DNA of 64,000 nt from assembly GCA_017893485.1 (NCBI GenBank), contig CM030362.1, positions 30,856,089-30,920,088 of the forward strand, written 5' to 3'. A program made the position numbers and the translations under genes. The notes beneath the pieces were generated by a model. It saw only the letters and a program-made list of their open reading frames with translations, did no database searches and was not told the origin of the DNA. Positions 44,158 through 56,289 of this stretch are shown here, one piece after another (the stretch's first letter is position 1; the number at the start of each line of letters is the position of its first letter). This stretch comes from Hemerocallis citrina. Its lineage: Eukaryota > Streptophyta > Magnoliopsida > Asparagales > Asphodelaceae.

Positions 44158-45054
44158 CTACTCAATCCCCCTCTCACCCTTCATCACCTCACGATAATTT
44201 TTCCAAACTAAATGAACTCCACCTAGATCTGTGTACCTGCAGTTCCGAGCATCTAGAGTTCTCATGGAAATAAGGCTCCGCTTCATCAAAAGAATATACA
44301 TGCCCTCCTCTAGTGTGTATCCCCTTCCGTCTGTCATCTTCGACTCATTTGTTTTCTCATCCCTTACTTCACAAGTCTTGTCAATCTTCGTTCTCACACA
44401 ACGACATGAGGCAAACTTGTAAGTAAAAACCATCTCCCTCTCGAAGCAAACTTGAGAAGAATTAACCGAATCAAAAGAACAACCGGAATTCACATCTAAA
44501 GAACTTGAAACAAAAGCACTGTTTAAGCTATCACCTGATTCAGCGGCACTGAAAATGTCCTTCTGACTCAACCACTTGCAACAGTCTCTCATGTAATACT
44601 CAATTCCTTTACACTGGTGGTCATGGACCTTACCCCTACATACACATTCCCATCCAATCAAAGTACAATCCACCTCCAATCTACTCACAGAAGTTGACGC
44701 CGATTTCTGACTCTCCTTCCTAAGTGCATCAACCTCCAACCCCTTGATCATACCTGCTATGAAAAACTTCTCCTTGGTAGATTTATCATCTAGCACGGTT
44801 ATCATGTTGGATGGATTTGGTAATGAATATATCGAGTTGGAAGCCTTTAGATCATCTGCGTTGAACGCCCTTAGTTCAGATAAATCCATATTGAACTTCT
44901 TCTTTGTGCCGATTGGTCTCCATTTATCTCCTTCTAGGACTAGATCCAAGTTCTGTTGAACAGATGCTTCATGCATGTCCACCTTCAAGAGATCAAAGTT
45001 GATCTTGCCTTTGAACCACTTGATATTCGTGATTTGATCTGCCATCTTCTCCAA
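44158..45054 (-). CDS. Gag-derived open frame, 298 residues, unknown C-terminal part
   Basis: The first 60 or so residues (MADQITNIKWFKGKINFDLL; HEASVQQNLDLVLEGDKWRP) resemble the start of Copia Gag proteins that read MADQ...KWFKGKINFDLWK. From about residue 55 on (KKKFNMDLSELRAFNADDLK, then a Cys-rich part with WECVCRGKVHDHQC and CKWLSQKD) I recognise nothing. The frame is open for 897 bp. It may be a Gag N-terminus joined to captured or rearranged sequence. The sequence alone does not show that it is expressed. Confidence 0.5.
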   Translation of the reverse strand: MEKMADQITNIKWFKGKINFDLLKVDMHEASVQQNLDLVLEGDKWRPIGTKKKFNMDLSELRAFNADDLKASNSIYSLPNPSNMITVLDDKSTKEKFFIAGMIKGLEVDALRKESQKSASTSVSRLEVDCTLIGWECVCRGKVHDHQCKGIEYYMRDCCKWLSQKDIFSAAESGDSLNSAFVSSSLDVNSGCSFDSVNSSQVCFEREMVFTYKFASCRCVRTKIDKTCEVRDEKTNESKMTDGRGYTLEEGMYILLMKRSLISMRTLDARNCRYTDLGGVHLVWKNYREVMKGERGIE

Positions 45055-45096
45055 GGAACTCGAACAAATCCTTGAACCCGAAGCTCTGATACCAAT

Positions 45097-45809
45097 TATT
45101 AGGGATTTTTATCAAAAACCCCCTTAGGATCTTATTGAGTTATTCGATGCAATCAACACAAACCACCAAGCACACATGAGATCATACCAAACACACCAAA
45201 GCACACACAAATTTTTCCCGGTTGGGCCTTTCGCCTTAATCCGGGGGAGAAAAAATCCAAGATGTTATTCAGCTAGAGAAGATACAAGAATATTACAATT
45301 CTTACCATGACCCTCTCTCAAGCCTCACCAGCAAGTACTAGTTGTTTACAATTAGAGAATCACTCAATCTCTCCTTCAATGAAGTACTTTCTCTCTTGGC
45401 TCTCAATGGAGGCCAATAACAATAATATACAGAGATCCAGAGAAAACCTGGTTTGATATCTTGATACAATAGTCTTTGGATATTACTGAAGAGATAACCC
45501 TACGATAAGAGCCATCAGATCTGACTTGAAGAGCAAGTTGGGCTTCTCACGAATCACCAAGCTCCGACCCAAATTATCCATCAGCGCTGCACGCAGTCGA
45601 CCGCACCATAAGGTCGGTTGACCGTCCCTCTCCCGGGAACTTCTGCAGAGTTGGGCGGTCGACCGCACCTCATGTACGGTCGACCGCAACTCCACCTGCT
45701 ACTGCTGCTGACTGTTTTCCTTACTTCCACTCCCTCTCCGATCGTCTCGATTCCTCCATTGTCTCATCGTCTTCTTATCCAACATAGTATGCAAGACATA
45801 AACCCAACA
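45097..45809 (-). repeat. LTR of the 43049-45809 element
   Basis: TATTAGGGATT (second base changed) to AACCCAACA on the plus strand. It is the 5' LTR in element orientation. Confidence 0.92.
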
Positions 45810-45953
45810 CTTCTTTAGCACCTTTTCCACCACAGACCAAGCGAGTTCCTTGTCCGAAGTTGCACACAACTCATTTCTCACAAATAAGGATTCAATAAGC
45901 CAAGAGTTTGACATGATAGCTCACCCTATGTTTGTTAGTGCACACAACCTGTT

Positions 45954-47285
45954 GATTTTTTTCCCCAAACTGACCTACTTTTTTTGAAAAATTCCCAAAC
46001 TGACTTACTCGTTGTCTCAAAAAGCGAGTTTGGTAAAAATTCTATCACTTTTTGAGACAGCGAGTGTGAGGTTTGAGTTTTTTTTATTCTCCCTGACCAA
46101 GACTCGCTGTCTCAAAAAGCGGGTGGGTTTTTCCCAAACTCGCTTTTTCAGACAGCGAGTGTCATTTGGGGGTTTTTAATATCCCAGACTCATTTTTTCC
46201 CCTATCCTTATCTCCATTCTTACTTTTTCTTATCTTCATTCTTACTCTCTCCTCAACTCCAAAACCTAACATCCTAGCCTCCCAAAATCGACCTCCTACC
46301 CACAAAATCTCCTATAAATCTAAATATATTCACTTAATCTTTCCCAACCCTCTCAACTTTTACTCTCAAAACCCTAAACCCATCTTTCGAAAGATCTATA
46401 TTTTGGAATTTTGAACTACGATAATTCATAGTTGTTTCATTCACATTTGTTTCAAAATCATTGGAAGTTTAGAGATTGTGAATGAATTTGGATTCATAGA
46501 TGTTGGAGTAGATATGAATGTACAGGGCAGACTGCATATGCAGCTTGAATTGGAATTTTTTTTCCTAAACTCGCTTTCTCAGAAAGCGAGTCTGGACAAA
46601 ACCTCCCCGCTTTTTGAGAAAGCGAGTTTAGAGTTGAGAGATTTCGAGAGCCTAAGTGGTCTCTGGAAATTTTTCAACTTAACAGTCGCTTTCTCAGAAA
46701 TCGATTGGATTTTGCCTACAGTCGCTTTCTGAAAAAACGAGTGTAGGCAAAACCACATCGCTTTCTGAGAAAGTGAATGTGGAGTTGAGAAATTTCCAGA
46801 GACCAAAATATGGATCTTTCGGATGATGGGTTTAGGATTTTGAGAGTAGAAGTTGAGAGTGTTGGGAAAGATTAAGTGAATATATTTAGATTTATAGGAG
46901 ATTTTGTGGGTAGGAGGTCGATTTTGGAAGAATATGGTTTTGGGTTTCTGTGTAAAGGAGAGAGTAAGAATGGAGATAAGAAAGAGTAAGAATGGAGATA
47001 AAGAGAGGAAAAAAAACGAGCATGGGATTTTAAAAACCCTCAAACGACACTCGCTGTCTCAAAAAGCGAGTTTGGGAAAAACCCACTCGCTTTTTAAGAC
47101 AGCGAGTCTTGGTCAGGGAGAAATAAAAAAAATCCAAACCTCACACTCGCTGTCACAAAAAGCGATGAGATTTTTACCAAACTCGCCTTTTGAGACAGTG
47201 AGTAGGTCTTTGAGAATTTTTTTTTTAAAAAGCAGGTTAGTTTGGGAAAACCTTTCAAAAGTAGGTCATTTTTGGGGGAAAATTC
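45954..47285. mobile_element. MULE-type fold-back element made of nested palindromes
   Basis: The 9-bp word CAACCTGTT lies at 45945-45953 and 47286-47294, a TSD of MULE length. Arms of nearly 500 bp are inverted copies of one another, starting GATTTTTTTCCCC and, complemented, GAATTTTCCCCC. The arms share long identical blocks such as AAATCGACCTCCTACCCAC. Along the arms and the centre, short palindromes CTCGCT...AGCGAG recur at least nine times. There is no transposase. Confidence 0.85.
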
Positions 47286-47299
47286 CAACCTGTTTTCGT

Positions 47300-47756
47300 C
47301 ACTGTACCTTTTTTATCCCCCAAAAGATAGATCATTGCAAAGAAACTTTCGCACACCCACACCATAGACTACATACGTCTCATTTAATTTCACCTTTATA
47401 TGAGATATAGACTATACTCACATCTTTAGTAAACCCCACAGCCCCCACCACTCACCAAACTGAAAGCAAGAATCACTAATAGCATTTGCTCATGTAGGTA
47501 ATTTGTTGAACCTTACCATATATATATTCTTTGCTTCACAATCCCCACCACTCATCAAAATTAAAGCCTTAATCACTAATAGCAGTTGATCAAGTTGCTA
47601 ATTTGTTGAACCTTACCCTATTGATTTGTTATGCATTACTCCACATGCTCCACCATCAATCTGGAGCCATCTTTTACCCCTCTCATATTTTCACCATGCT
47701 CACCCAACCCCTTCTCACTGTAAGTCTGAAGGCTTTACATTCTGATCTAGTTCAAA
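47300..47756. repeat. Unassigned stretch with a 76-bp direct repeat
   Basis: About 47443-47518 and 47543-47619 are imperfect direct copies (CCCCACCACTCA... to GTTGAACCTTACC). No gene was recognised. Confidence 0.6.
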
Positions 47757-48030
47757 GTTTTTTTTTTTTTAAGGTAAAAGGTGGAATAATGCCATCCTGT
47801 TTCATTAATAAGAAATTAATAAAACAACCCCGGTATACCGAAAGAAATACAAAAGTACAGTGCAGGAAATAAAGTATAGTGCAGAAAATAAAACATAAAC
47901 CCCCAACAAAACCCTGGGGGGTGGGTCTAATCCTCCATGGATCAAACAACCAAACGTACAGTAGGCCAAATACAAACTAGCAGAGACTGCAGCTATTGAG
48001 ACTCTGATGAGTATGGATTGCGCCGACCCC

Positions 48031-51000
48031 TCAGTCCAGTGTCGGCCCAAACTCTACCTCCTCATCATCAAAGTCCTCCACCTGGAAGACTCTGGCAATC
48101 CTCCCTCTCGCTCCTGTGGCGGTAATTGTAGCCCAAAAAGAAATAAGATGCATGATATGAGTAAGGTTACCAGAAATACTATTACATGAAACACGAAAAT
48201 AAAAGTTGTTTCTGTCTAGCCATAACACCCATGTAGTTGCCGCAATGGCAATGTACCACGCATCCTTCATTTCGTGGCGAATCAAGGCGAATTTGGGGCC
48301 AATCCACAAATCCTCATATTCGCTGGGGTAGTCACTTGTTCCTAGGACTCTTAAAACCTCTACCATAGTCGCCTTACTCCTTGGGCAGTAAATAAAAAAG
48401 TGATTCAAAGTCTCCGTATGTAGATAATAGAACCCACAGTCAGTCACAATCTGGAGTTGTCTTTTGGCCAGGTTCTTTCTTGTAAGGATTGCATTATTGA
48501 GTACTAGCCAGAGGAAGACTCCGACTTTCAGTGGTGTTTTCGCCTTCCATAACACCTGTGCCCAGCTGGGTCTGCATCCCCGAAAGTGAATTCGATGGTA
48601 CAGGGATCTTACCGCGAAAGTTCCGCCTCCAATTTTTCCTCTTCCAAGTCTCGGCCACAGTGATATTGGGTCAATTCGTTTTTGCATACAGCTCTCGAAA
48701 AGTTTCCTTCAGTGTATGAGTACCACACTACTTATCCCACCAAAATCTGGTGGACCGTCCATTACTGATAGTCGATGTAACTGCTGAATTGAACATTCCG
48801 CTTGCTTTGGTAATTCCTTTCCAGAATCGCGAGACCTTAGCTCCTACTCGAAAGCCTAGGCTTCTCGTACCTTTTTCCCGAATGTATGGTTGAATGAAAT
48901 TCTGCCATCCTTCCCCACCATGGTGAAAAACCTTCAACCACCATTTTCCCAAAAGGGCAAGGTTCATATCTGTAAGGTCGATGATGTCTAGCCCTCCATG
49001 CTTCTTCTTCATGCAAGCAATACTCCATTTGATCAGGTGGTAACCTCTCCTATTTGAATCTGCCCTTTTCCAAAGAAATCTTTTTCAGATTCGGTTAATT
49101 CTTTGGATAACTCACTTTGGAAGCTCAAAGAAAGACATGTAGTAAATGGACAGATTAGACAATACTGAGTTAATGAGTACCACTCTGCCCCCTAGCGACA
49201 GCAATTTTTCTTTCCAGCCAGACAGTCTGTCCTCCACCGTATCTATTATCCGCAGCCAGTCCGACTTAGTGAGTTTCCCTGGTCTGAGTGGGAGCCCTAA
49301 GTATTTGATTGGGAACTCATTCGTCATACCGTTTAGTATAATGGCATGTTCCCGAGCTTCTTCATCAGAGAGTGTAATGGGAATCAGTGCACTTTTGTGG
49401 AAATTTATCCTGAGACCTGACCAGGCTTCAAAACAGTAGAGGACCCCTTTAAAGCAGATTGTTTCTGATCTGGTACCATTCTCAAAAAGTAGGGTGTCAT
49501 CAGCATACTGGAGAATCGTGCACCCTTAATTAGAGGTGCTACAAGCCACGGGCGTAATCCAACCTTTTCTCCGACAATTTTCTAGCATACCCCTCAGCAC
49601 ATCTGCTACAATAGTGAATAGAAGTGGGGATAACGGATCCCCTTGCCGGAGTTCCTTCTTGCAAGGAAACGATGAACCTGGCCGTCCATTCACCGATATT
49701 GCCATTTTACTAGTCTGTAAACACTGTTTGATCCATCTTATCCATTTATCCCCAAATCCTCTCCCTCTGAGAGCTTCCAGCAAACACTCCCAGTCGACGG
49801 AGTCGTATGCCTTCTCAAAATCCAACTTTAGGAGGAAGTTCTTGGAATTGCTCGTATGGCAGTGGTGGATCACTTGTTCAGCAGTGGCCATACAATCTAG
49901 GATACATCTGCCCTTGATGAAACCCGTCTGGATTTTCCTGATTATACTGTCCATAATGCTTCTCAGGCGGATGGCCAGGACCTTTGTGATGATCTTAACC
50001 GAGCAGTTTATGAGGCTAATCGGTCGAAAATCCCCCACACGCTTTGACTTTTCCCGTTTGGTTATGAGTACAACTTCCGCAAAATTGAACATGCCCAATC
50101 TGAGATTTTTGTGGAAAAATTCCTCCATCAGTGCCATAATGTCCCCTTTAATTTTTTCCCAAAACACTTGGAAGAACATCATTGAAAAGCCGTCTGGCCC
50201 AGGTGACTTGTCTACTCCCATTTGGTTGATGGCCTTTTTCACTTCCATTTTCGAGAAAGGTGCTTCCAAGGTGGAAAAATTTTGCGCTGAATCGTTCTGG
50301 TATGCCTGCCAGTAATCATCCCTCATTGAGTTCCTGAAATCATTCTTCTGCCCAAAGAGGCCCTTGTAGTAATTTTGAAATGTCGTGGAAATCACCTTTT
50401 CGTCTTACGATGCTCCCGTATCCGTCTGTATTAACAGGCCGAGATTGGATCTACGTCTTGCGCTTGCCACCCGGTGGAAGTAGGTAGTATTCGCATCTCT
50501 CTCTTTGAGCCACGAAATCCTTGACCTTTGTTGCCCTTTGATCTCTTCCAATTTATAAAGATTAGCAATATTTTTCCGGAGCTCTAGTAGCCTGTTTCTT
50601 TCTTCTTGTGACAAGATTCACGACTCTTCCATCCTTTTTAGCTCATCAATTCCTTCCAAAAAGGAATCTTTTGCAGGTTAGATGGTCGTAAATCTAGATC
50701 GATTCCATCTGCGTAGCCGCTTTCTCAATCTGCAGATTTTTTCACACCATCGGAATGCAGCGTCCGTACCAGCAGTTGGGAGCACCCAATTTTCCATCAC
50801 TATGTGGTGGAATCCCTGAATTTTCAGCCAGGCATTCTCAAATCTGAATTTTCTTAGCCTCTGAGCCCCATGTACCCCCACATCGAGAAGGATCAGGGTG
50901 TGATCTGACGTGGGTCTAGGAATCGATCTAGTGGTTGCTAACGGAAATTTAGCTTCCCAATCCATCGATACTAGAATTCTATCTAATTTGGCCATCACCG

Positions 51001-51570
51001 GAGCCGCTTGCATGTTAGACCATGTGAATAGCCTGTCATTAATTGGGATATCGATCAGCTCTAGTTCCGTTCTCACCCTATTAAACTCCTCTCTGTGTCG
51101 GTCGCTGGAGCTTCTTTCCTTGTGCTCGAAAGCAAATCTGGTGATGTTGAAATCCCTCCAACAATCCAAGCACCCGACCACCGATGTCGAATATCGACCA
51201 GCTCTTGCCAAAAGTCATCTCGATCTGTAGCCATATTTGGCCCGTAAACGACAGTGACCGTCTGCACCCAATCATCAGACCGTCATTTCAGTTGGGTGAT
51301 CAGGGAGAACGTTCCACTGTATACCTCAGTGCAAGTGAGAATATATGAGTTGAACCCAATAGCTATCCCTCCCGAGGCTCCTGCTGACGGGCGTAACACC
51401 CATTCCTTAATTCTGTTGCCCCCAATTCTTTTGAGTTTGAACCCGCACTGAAGTTTGGTCTCCTACAACCCTACCACTTCTGCCTTGGAGTTGCTAATGA
51501 CGTCCCTAACCATATCCCTCTTTCCCCTATCCCCCAGCCCCCTAACATTTCAGAAAAGTGTATTCATTGG
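48031..51570 (-). pseudogene. L1 ORF2: endonuclease, reverse transcriptase, zf-RVT
   Basis: ORF2 of L1 elements nicks target DNA and copies the RNA there. The AP-type endonuclease starts MNTLF about 51568 (NVRGLGDRGKRDMV; VVYGPN; FTWSNMQ; SDHTLILLD) with several stops. RT covers about 49112-50395 (DKSPGPDGFSMMFF; RPISLINCSVKIITKVLAIR; QTGFIKGRCILD; LKLDFEKAYDSVDWECLL; RQGDPLSPLLF). A TAA just precedes the catalytic ILQYADDTLLF (YADD codons 49496-49507). The C-terminal zf-RVT part covers 48031-48687 (KTPLKVGVFLWLVLNNAIL; WVLWLDRNNFYF). Not functional. Confidence 0.88.
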
Positions 51571-51759
51571 GAGACTGTATCAGGAATGACCGTTGTTGTG
51601 GGAGTGGGGCCGACTTCATTCTCGGGGATGTCAGTCGACCCGGCGCTAGATCCTAGGACGTTCTCAAAACTAGTCTTAACCCTTTCAGTTTCCCAACCCC
51701 TTATTTTATTGAGTAGTAATGCATTACGCTCAGTGTCACATACCTCCAACACATACATT

Positions 51760-54700
51760 TTAGCTAGGAAAAAAAACTTCAGAGTCTGACATGAAATTTA
51801 ATATAGTAGCTAAAAAACTTCTTGTACCTCCATTGTCGAATTTTGCAGCTTTGGCTGCTGCCGCTACCTCCAGAGAGTCGTCCAGGGACTCCACATGAGC
51901 TCTCTTAGGCGATCGCTGAACTCTGAACCTAACCGTCTTGCACGACATTCTAGTACTGTCTCCAGGTGCTGATTCTAGATGTATGGACAAGACCATCTCT
52001 GGCGAGATCTCCCTCTGTGTGTGAGCGATGAACTCTAGATCCTCTGACTCCTCATCTGTGAATGAAAATTCTTCGTCTAGATTTAAGCGGTCTTCAAGGT
52101 CCTCATCACTATCTGTATGTTGAGCTTCCCGTTGTAGCTTAGATTCTCTCATTACAGACTCCTCATTGAGCCCACAGATTGGCGACTCAATAATAATAGC
52201 GGTGCTTTCCATCGTGGTCCCCTCGATGGGCCCACTATCCATCTGACATTGTGTCTGATTATTCAAAATTGTAGAATTACTAATCCCAGATGCAGTAAAG
52301 TGCGTTTTGGGCCCCTCTTTGGGCCCATTAACATCTATAAATTGAGCACAATCCTGTCCACCATTTGTAAACGTATCTGAGATACAAAAGAGCTCACCTC
52401 CGTGTTCCATTATATCGCCGCTCTCGAAAATCACACCTTTCGTTTGTTTTATTCGAGCGGTAACCTCACCCCCCTTGCCAGCTGGCAACAAATGGTTGGG
52501 GGCAAGTGCGACAGAGTCAGTGGGCATGGGTATCAACGTGCGTAGCGTGATACACGAAGGGTTTTCTTTCTCCTTCATTAGCAAAGCAGTGGGTGTTTTT
52601 CTTTCTTCTTCGTTGTCTTCCTTACCAAATTTGCCTTTCCTCAAGCCTTGAGCATCGCTCTCGTTCTCCTTTGGGTTCTTTTCCCTCTGGATGATCAGAG
52701 CTTTGCTCGTCGCTTTCCCCAGAATGGTCTCTGACTCTAGTCGCCCTTGCTCCAAAGAAGCCTCTTTTCTCTTTTCTGGTGAAAACTAGTGCTTTTCTAC
52801 ACACTTCCTGGTCGAAAGTGTTCTTTCGCTTGTCTTCTTCCCTAGGCTGGTGCTTTCCTTCACCAACCCTTGTCTCGAAGCCTGCATGTTGTTACAGAGT
52901 GGGTTTTTGCCATTTTTAGGGTCTGCAAGACCTGTCCCTCCCCTCTGAGCCACAACGTGCTCCTCTTCTCCTGCATGCAGCCCTTGACCACCATTTTGGG
53001 TAAATCTTTTGACCCCTTTTGAGTGGTTGGTCTCTGTCCCTTCGAAACCGTCCAAATCTAGACATGGTTGAGGATGCACTAGTGTCCTTCCTTCCCTATC
53101 GTTGGATCCCTTGGTCAAACCTCTGCGTTGACCATCGGGGATCGACCTTGAGCTTTGGTGTTCTGATCCCTTCGCCGCTAGCTCTCGGCGACCCTCCATC
53201 TCTCTGGCAGCGTTGATCACCTCTCTGTGAGCTCGCTCAACTTCATGTGCTCCGTCAATGGTGAGTTCCCACCCTGGTGGTGAGAGCACCTGTTTATAAG
53301 ACCTGCCGTCTCTGAGGGCTTTGTGTGGCATGGGGGAAGTGATGGCCGTTCTCTCAGCCTCTGACTTAGCTTGCTTGTCGAGCACAAAGCGGATGAGATA
53401 TGAATCATCAAAGAAGTATACTTTAGCAAATCTTGGCATCTGTGATATATCTATGCTCCTGATAAGAACTCTAGATGAGACAATCTCAGAGCGACGCATC
53501 GTCTTCTCGTTGACTTCTTCCACTGAACTGAAGTTGGCAACAATCTCTTGTAATGTCTCTCTTTTCCAAAAGTGCAACGGCACATTATATATCCAAATCC
53601 AGTAGAGCTCGCCTTGGGGAGCTGCGCTCCGAAGCTCGGAGACCATGGAAAAAACTCCACTGTGAAATGGCCGAAGTCCACAATTCCCATTCCTGTGACC
53701 TCACCTACTTTCTCTATCGAGGGGAAGGAGACCAGGTATTGGAGGTGGCAAAGCTTCTTTACGACCCAGTCTTTGTGTGCCTTCATCGGCCACTTAGCCT
53801 CCAATGCTTGTAGAAAGTGGGTCTCGGAGGGCCTCCCTGATCTAACCCTGGCCACTGCACACCATTGCCGCAGCCACTTCTCTTCACTCTTGATGACATC
53901 CAAGCTCCTGGCTAGTCGGATCGGGGTGGGGTTATCAGACGATCTCCCTCTGTTGACCGGGCGTTCTTCATCAATGTGTGTTTCGACTACGTTGGTGCAC
54001 ACATATAAGAGATGACCTCACTTCATACATTTGAGGCACAGTATCTCCTTGGTGCAATCTTTGCGGAAATGGCCTAGTTCGCCGCAGTTGAAGCACGGTA
54101 CCGGCCTTCGTTTGCCTTTCCTTTGCTTTTTTTGGTTTTCTTGTTGGGGAGAAGGAGGAGACCTGTTGCTCTTACCTTTTCTTGTAACCTCTTGCCAACT
54201 CTCGGTGTGGTCCCCCACCTCGTTCTGTTCCCTACCCTCTCGTGTCCCCCCTGGCTCCCTTCTTTGGGCCCAGGTGATGATGGATTTGAGAGGGTCGGCC
54301 GGTTTAGATTGTGGTCGGGGTTGCTCCGGAAGGACTGGGCTCATTACCTTTGGAGGTGAAGGGTGTTGAGTGATCGAGGGGGGAGTTGGTGGGGTGCTTT
54401 GTTGGTTGTTGGGTTTTATTGGATAAGGAGTGTCGGAGGGGGGGCTTTGGTGGTGTGCACTGGTTCTTGGGTGTGTTATATTGGCTGGCTGGTGTTGGTG
54501 ATGCTGCTGCTCTCTGTAATAGTGGGGGCGGTGAGTATCTTTGCCAAACTCCCTCTCTCTGTTGTAGTTGTAGTTTTGATGAGGGTAACTGTAATGGGTT
54601 TCTCTGTAGCTTCCTCTGTAAGAGCTCTGTCTATGAGTGTCTTTGTAATGCCGCTGAACTTGTCGTGTTTGGGAGTAACACTGGAACTTGGGGGGGTTAC

Positions 54701-54863
54701 TTTTACGCCCATCGTGGCTCGTAGAAGGACCCCCTCTATGGGCACGTTCTCTCGAAACCAGCTCCTGATGGCGATGATGAGCGTTGCCACTCCTTGACTG
54801 TCGAAGAGGTGCACTTAGGTGTGCCCGTGACGGAGTGAGCGAAAGGAATCTCTCAGTGTCCAT
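51760..54863 (-). pseudogene. L1 ORF1: tandem zinc knuckles, DUF4283-like domain, long tail
   Basis: The frame starts MDTERFLSLTPSRAHL at 54863. A Ser/Pro/Gln/His-rich N-terminus is followed by a CCHC knuckle (CFNCGELGHFRKDC) and then a second knuckle pattern starting CLKCMK. The second knuckle is broken by TGA at 54018-54020, and the His and last Cys follow in the same frame. The next part has a DUF4283-like RNA-binding region (LARSLDVIKSEEKWLRQWC; WIWIYNVPLHFWKRETLQEI), split by a frameshift near 53.6 kb. An acidic, low-complexity tail (52.75-51.76 kb) comes last. L1 ORF1 proteins bind element RNA. Confidence 0.75.
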
Positions 54864-54929
54864 TTACATCCTCTTCTTCCCACTTGCTCGTCCTTCCTAT
54901 ACAAGAATTAAATTGAAAAAAAAAATTTA

Positions 54930-56276
54930 GTATACATTTTGAAGAAATAAAAGTATCTTGAAAGTATAAAAGTAGTTATAATTATTGTTGGTCATTTTGA
55001 AGAAGTTCTTTATGGTTATTTTGGATGTGTCTACTAATTATATCGGTGCCATCACCCCTCTTGAATTTGTATGCCTTAGAACATGTTTTACAAATTTTCA
55101 AACCTATACCCGGAGTTTCTTCGTCCGGGATATAATCGTAAAACTTATGCCAATCACTACTTTCTTCTCTACTTTTCCTACTACTACGGGGTTGTATGGT
55201 TTTGGTTGGTTGTTGTTGTTGTTCTTCTTCTTCTTCTAATTGTATGCCACCTACAATCTCGTCGCGTGTACCCCATTGTTGGGTGGGAGGATCATGGTAC
55301 TCTTCGGCGGGCTCACTAATTGGGACAATTGGTGGCCTACGGAAAGTGCCGGTGGAATCTTGCCCATTTTGGCTACGACCACTACCACGTGATCTAGACA
55401 TAAAGTAGTAATGTATGTAAAAAAAAAACTATACAATGTAGAAGCGATGAGTTATAAAAAAAATCTAGAAAACAAGAGGGTTGAGATAGAGAAGATAAAA
55501 AAACCAACAATAATTAAAACTACAACAAAAATAAAATAAGAAGAGAGGTATGAAATTTTGATACCGTTCACCATGGATACCTGTATATAAAAAAATTCGT
55601 GAAAATAAAAATAGAAGTAGAAGTAGAATTCCTCAAATCTGGAATTGAAGAGTTGGGGAGAGCTTGTAGGAGAGTTGAAGACTTGATCACTTGGAGTTGG
55701 ACGAGAGTTGAAGAGTTGAAAACGTTGTTGAATTTTGATTTCGATACGATCGGAATTTGATCGTGTATATGCCTTGAAGACTTGCTTGTTGAATACTTCA
55801 ATTGTTCACAAATTGCTTAGAAATGAGTTATAATGGTAGAGAGAGTAAGAGAGTTTTTTGTGAATTTTTTGATAGGTTTTGGGGGTATTTATAGGGTTAA
55901 AATAACAAAAAAAAAACCAAAAACCAAAAAAACCCACAAAATGGCTATAAGAGCCGTTGAGGCTCTCTGTGCTACAATACCCAGGCCAACGGCCATTGTG
56001 CGACCCATTGGACCCATTCGGGTCAATGGTCGACCCGGTGCGGGTCGAACGTTGGACCCGTTCGGATCAAACGGTTCGCAACCCGCGCAGGTTGGCAGAC
56101 GGGTTTGGCGAAATTAACCGGGTTTGCGGGCCGGGTTGGGCAGGTTGGATCCGATAATTCGACGACCTGGGTCGACTCGTTACTGTTCATGGGTTCGACC
56201 CAAACCCGAATCGCTGTTTCGAGGGACGAGTTATACGGGCGGGTCGGCGGTTGACCCGACCCACTTGCCATCCCTA
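54930..56276 (-). mobile_element. 5' part of an Ac-like hAT transposon
   Basis: The minus-strand end at 56276 reads TAGGGATGGCAAG, close to Ac-type TIRs, followed by many GGGTC subterminal repeats (55990-56260). Downstream lies a BED-finger frame (54982-55401). The other end and the catalytic part are missing, possibly lost where the L1 sits. Confidence 0.7.
54982..55401 (-). CDS. BED zinc-finger N-terminus of hAT transposase, truncated
   Basis: The 139-residue frame has a Gln/Glu-rich stretch (LEEEEEQQQQPTKTIQPR). It is followed by a BED finger: WHKFYDYIPD, then CKTC, then YKFKRGDGT, then HIQNNH. The Cys-x2-Cys and His-x4-His ligands are all present. BED fingers bind the ends of hAT transposons. 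The frame stops at TAA after LLQNDQQ, and no DDE or hATC dimerisation domain follows. It may be a first exon whose remainder was lost, or a stand-alone DNA-binding peptide. Confidence 0.7.
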   Translation of the reverse strand: MSRSRGSGRSQNGQDSTGTFRRPPIVPISEPAEEYHDPPTQQWGTRDEIVGGIQLEEEEEQQQQPTKTIQPRSSRKSREESSDWHKFYDYIPDEETPGIGLKICKTCSKAYKFKRGDGTDIISRHIQNNHKELLQNDQQ

Positions 56277-56289
56277 ATTGTGACGATAA

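Larger units (their letters stand above)
43049..45809 (-). mobile_element. Small non-autonomous Copia-type element with gag remnant
   Basis: LTRs at 43049-43779 and 45097-45809. The TSD CTTCT lies at 43044-43048 and 45810-45814. The minus strand reads TTGGTATCAGAGC next to the right LTR (PBS) and AAGGTGGAGATTG next to the left LTR (PPT). The LTR U3 regions carry GTCGAC palindromes (43553-43660 and 45595-45690) upstream of a TATA-like tract. The interior is 1.3 kb. Related fragments lie at about 56290-56930. Confidence 0.92.
47757..54890 (-). mobile_element. Degenerate full-length-type L1 LINE
   Basis: The T-run at 47757-47772 is the A-tail on the minus strand. Upstream on that strand are a 3' UTR, zf-RVT, RT, endonuclease and ORF1, in L1 order. 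Many stops and frameshifts are present. The 5' end lies near 54.87-54.90 kb, and I could not find a TSD. The 3' UTR words (CTGTTTCATTAA; AACA...GGGGGGTGGG) are shared with the insertions at 25575 and about 56930. Confidence 0.88.

Noticed and set aside
44231..44422. Plus-strand frames opposite the gag remnant
   Set aside because: They are mirror frames of the minus-strand gag-derived frame and lack domain similarity.
47757..54890. Attempt to define a TSD for the 7 kb L1
   Set aside because: No convincing direct repeat was seen next to the T-run and the 5' end. The 5' boundary is blurred by the neighbouring hAT fragment.
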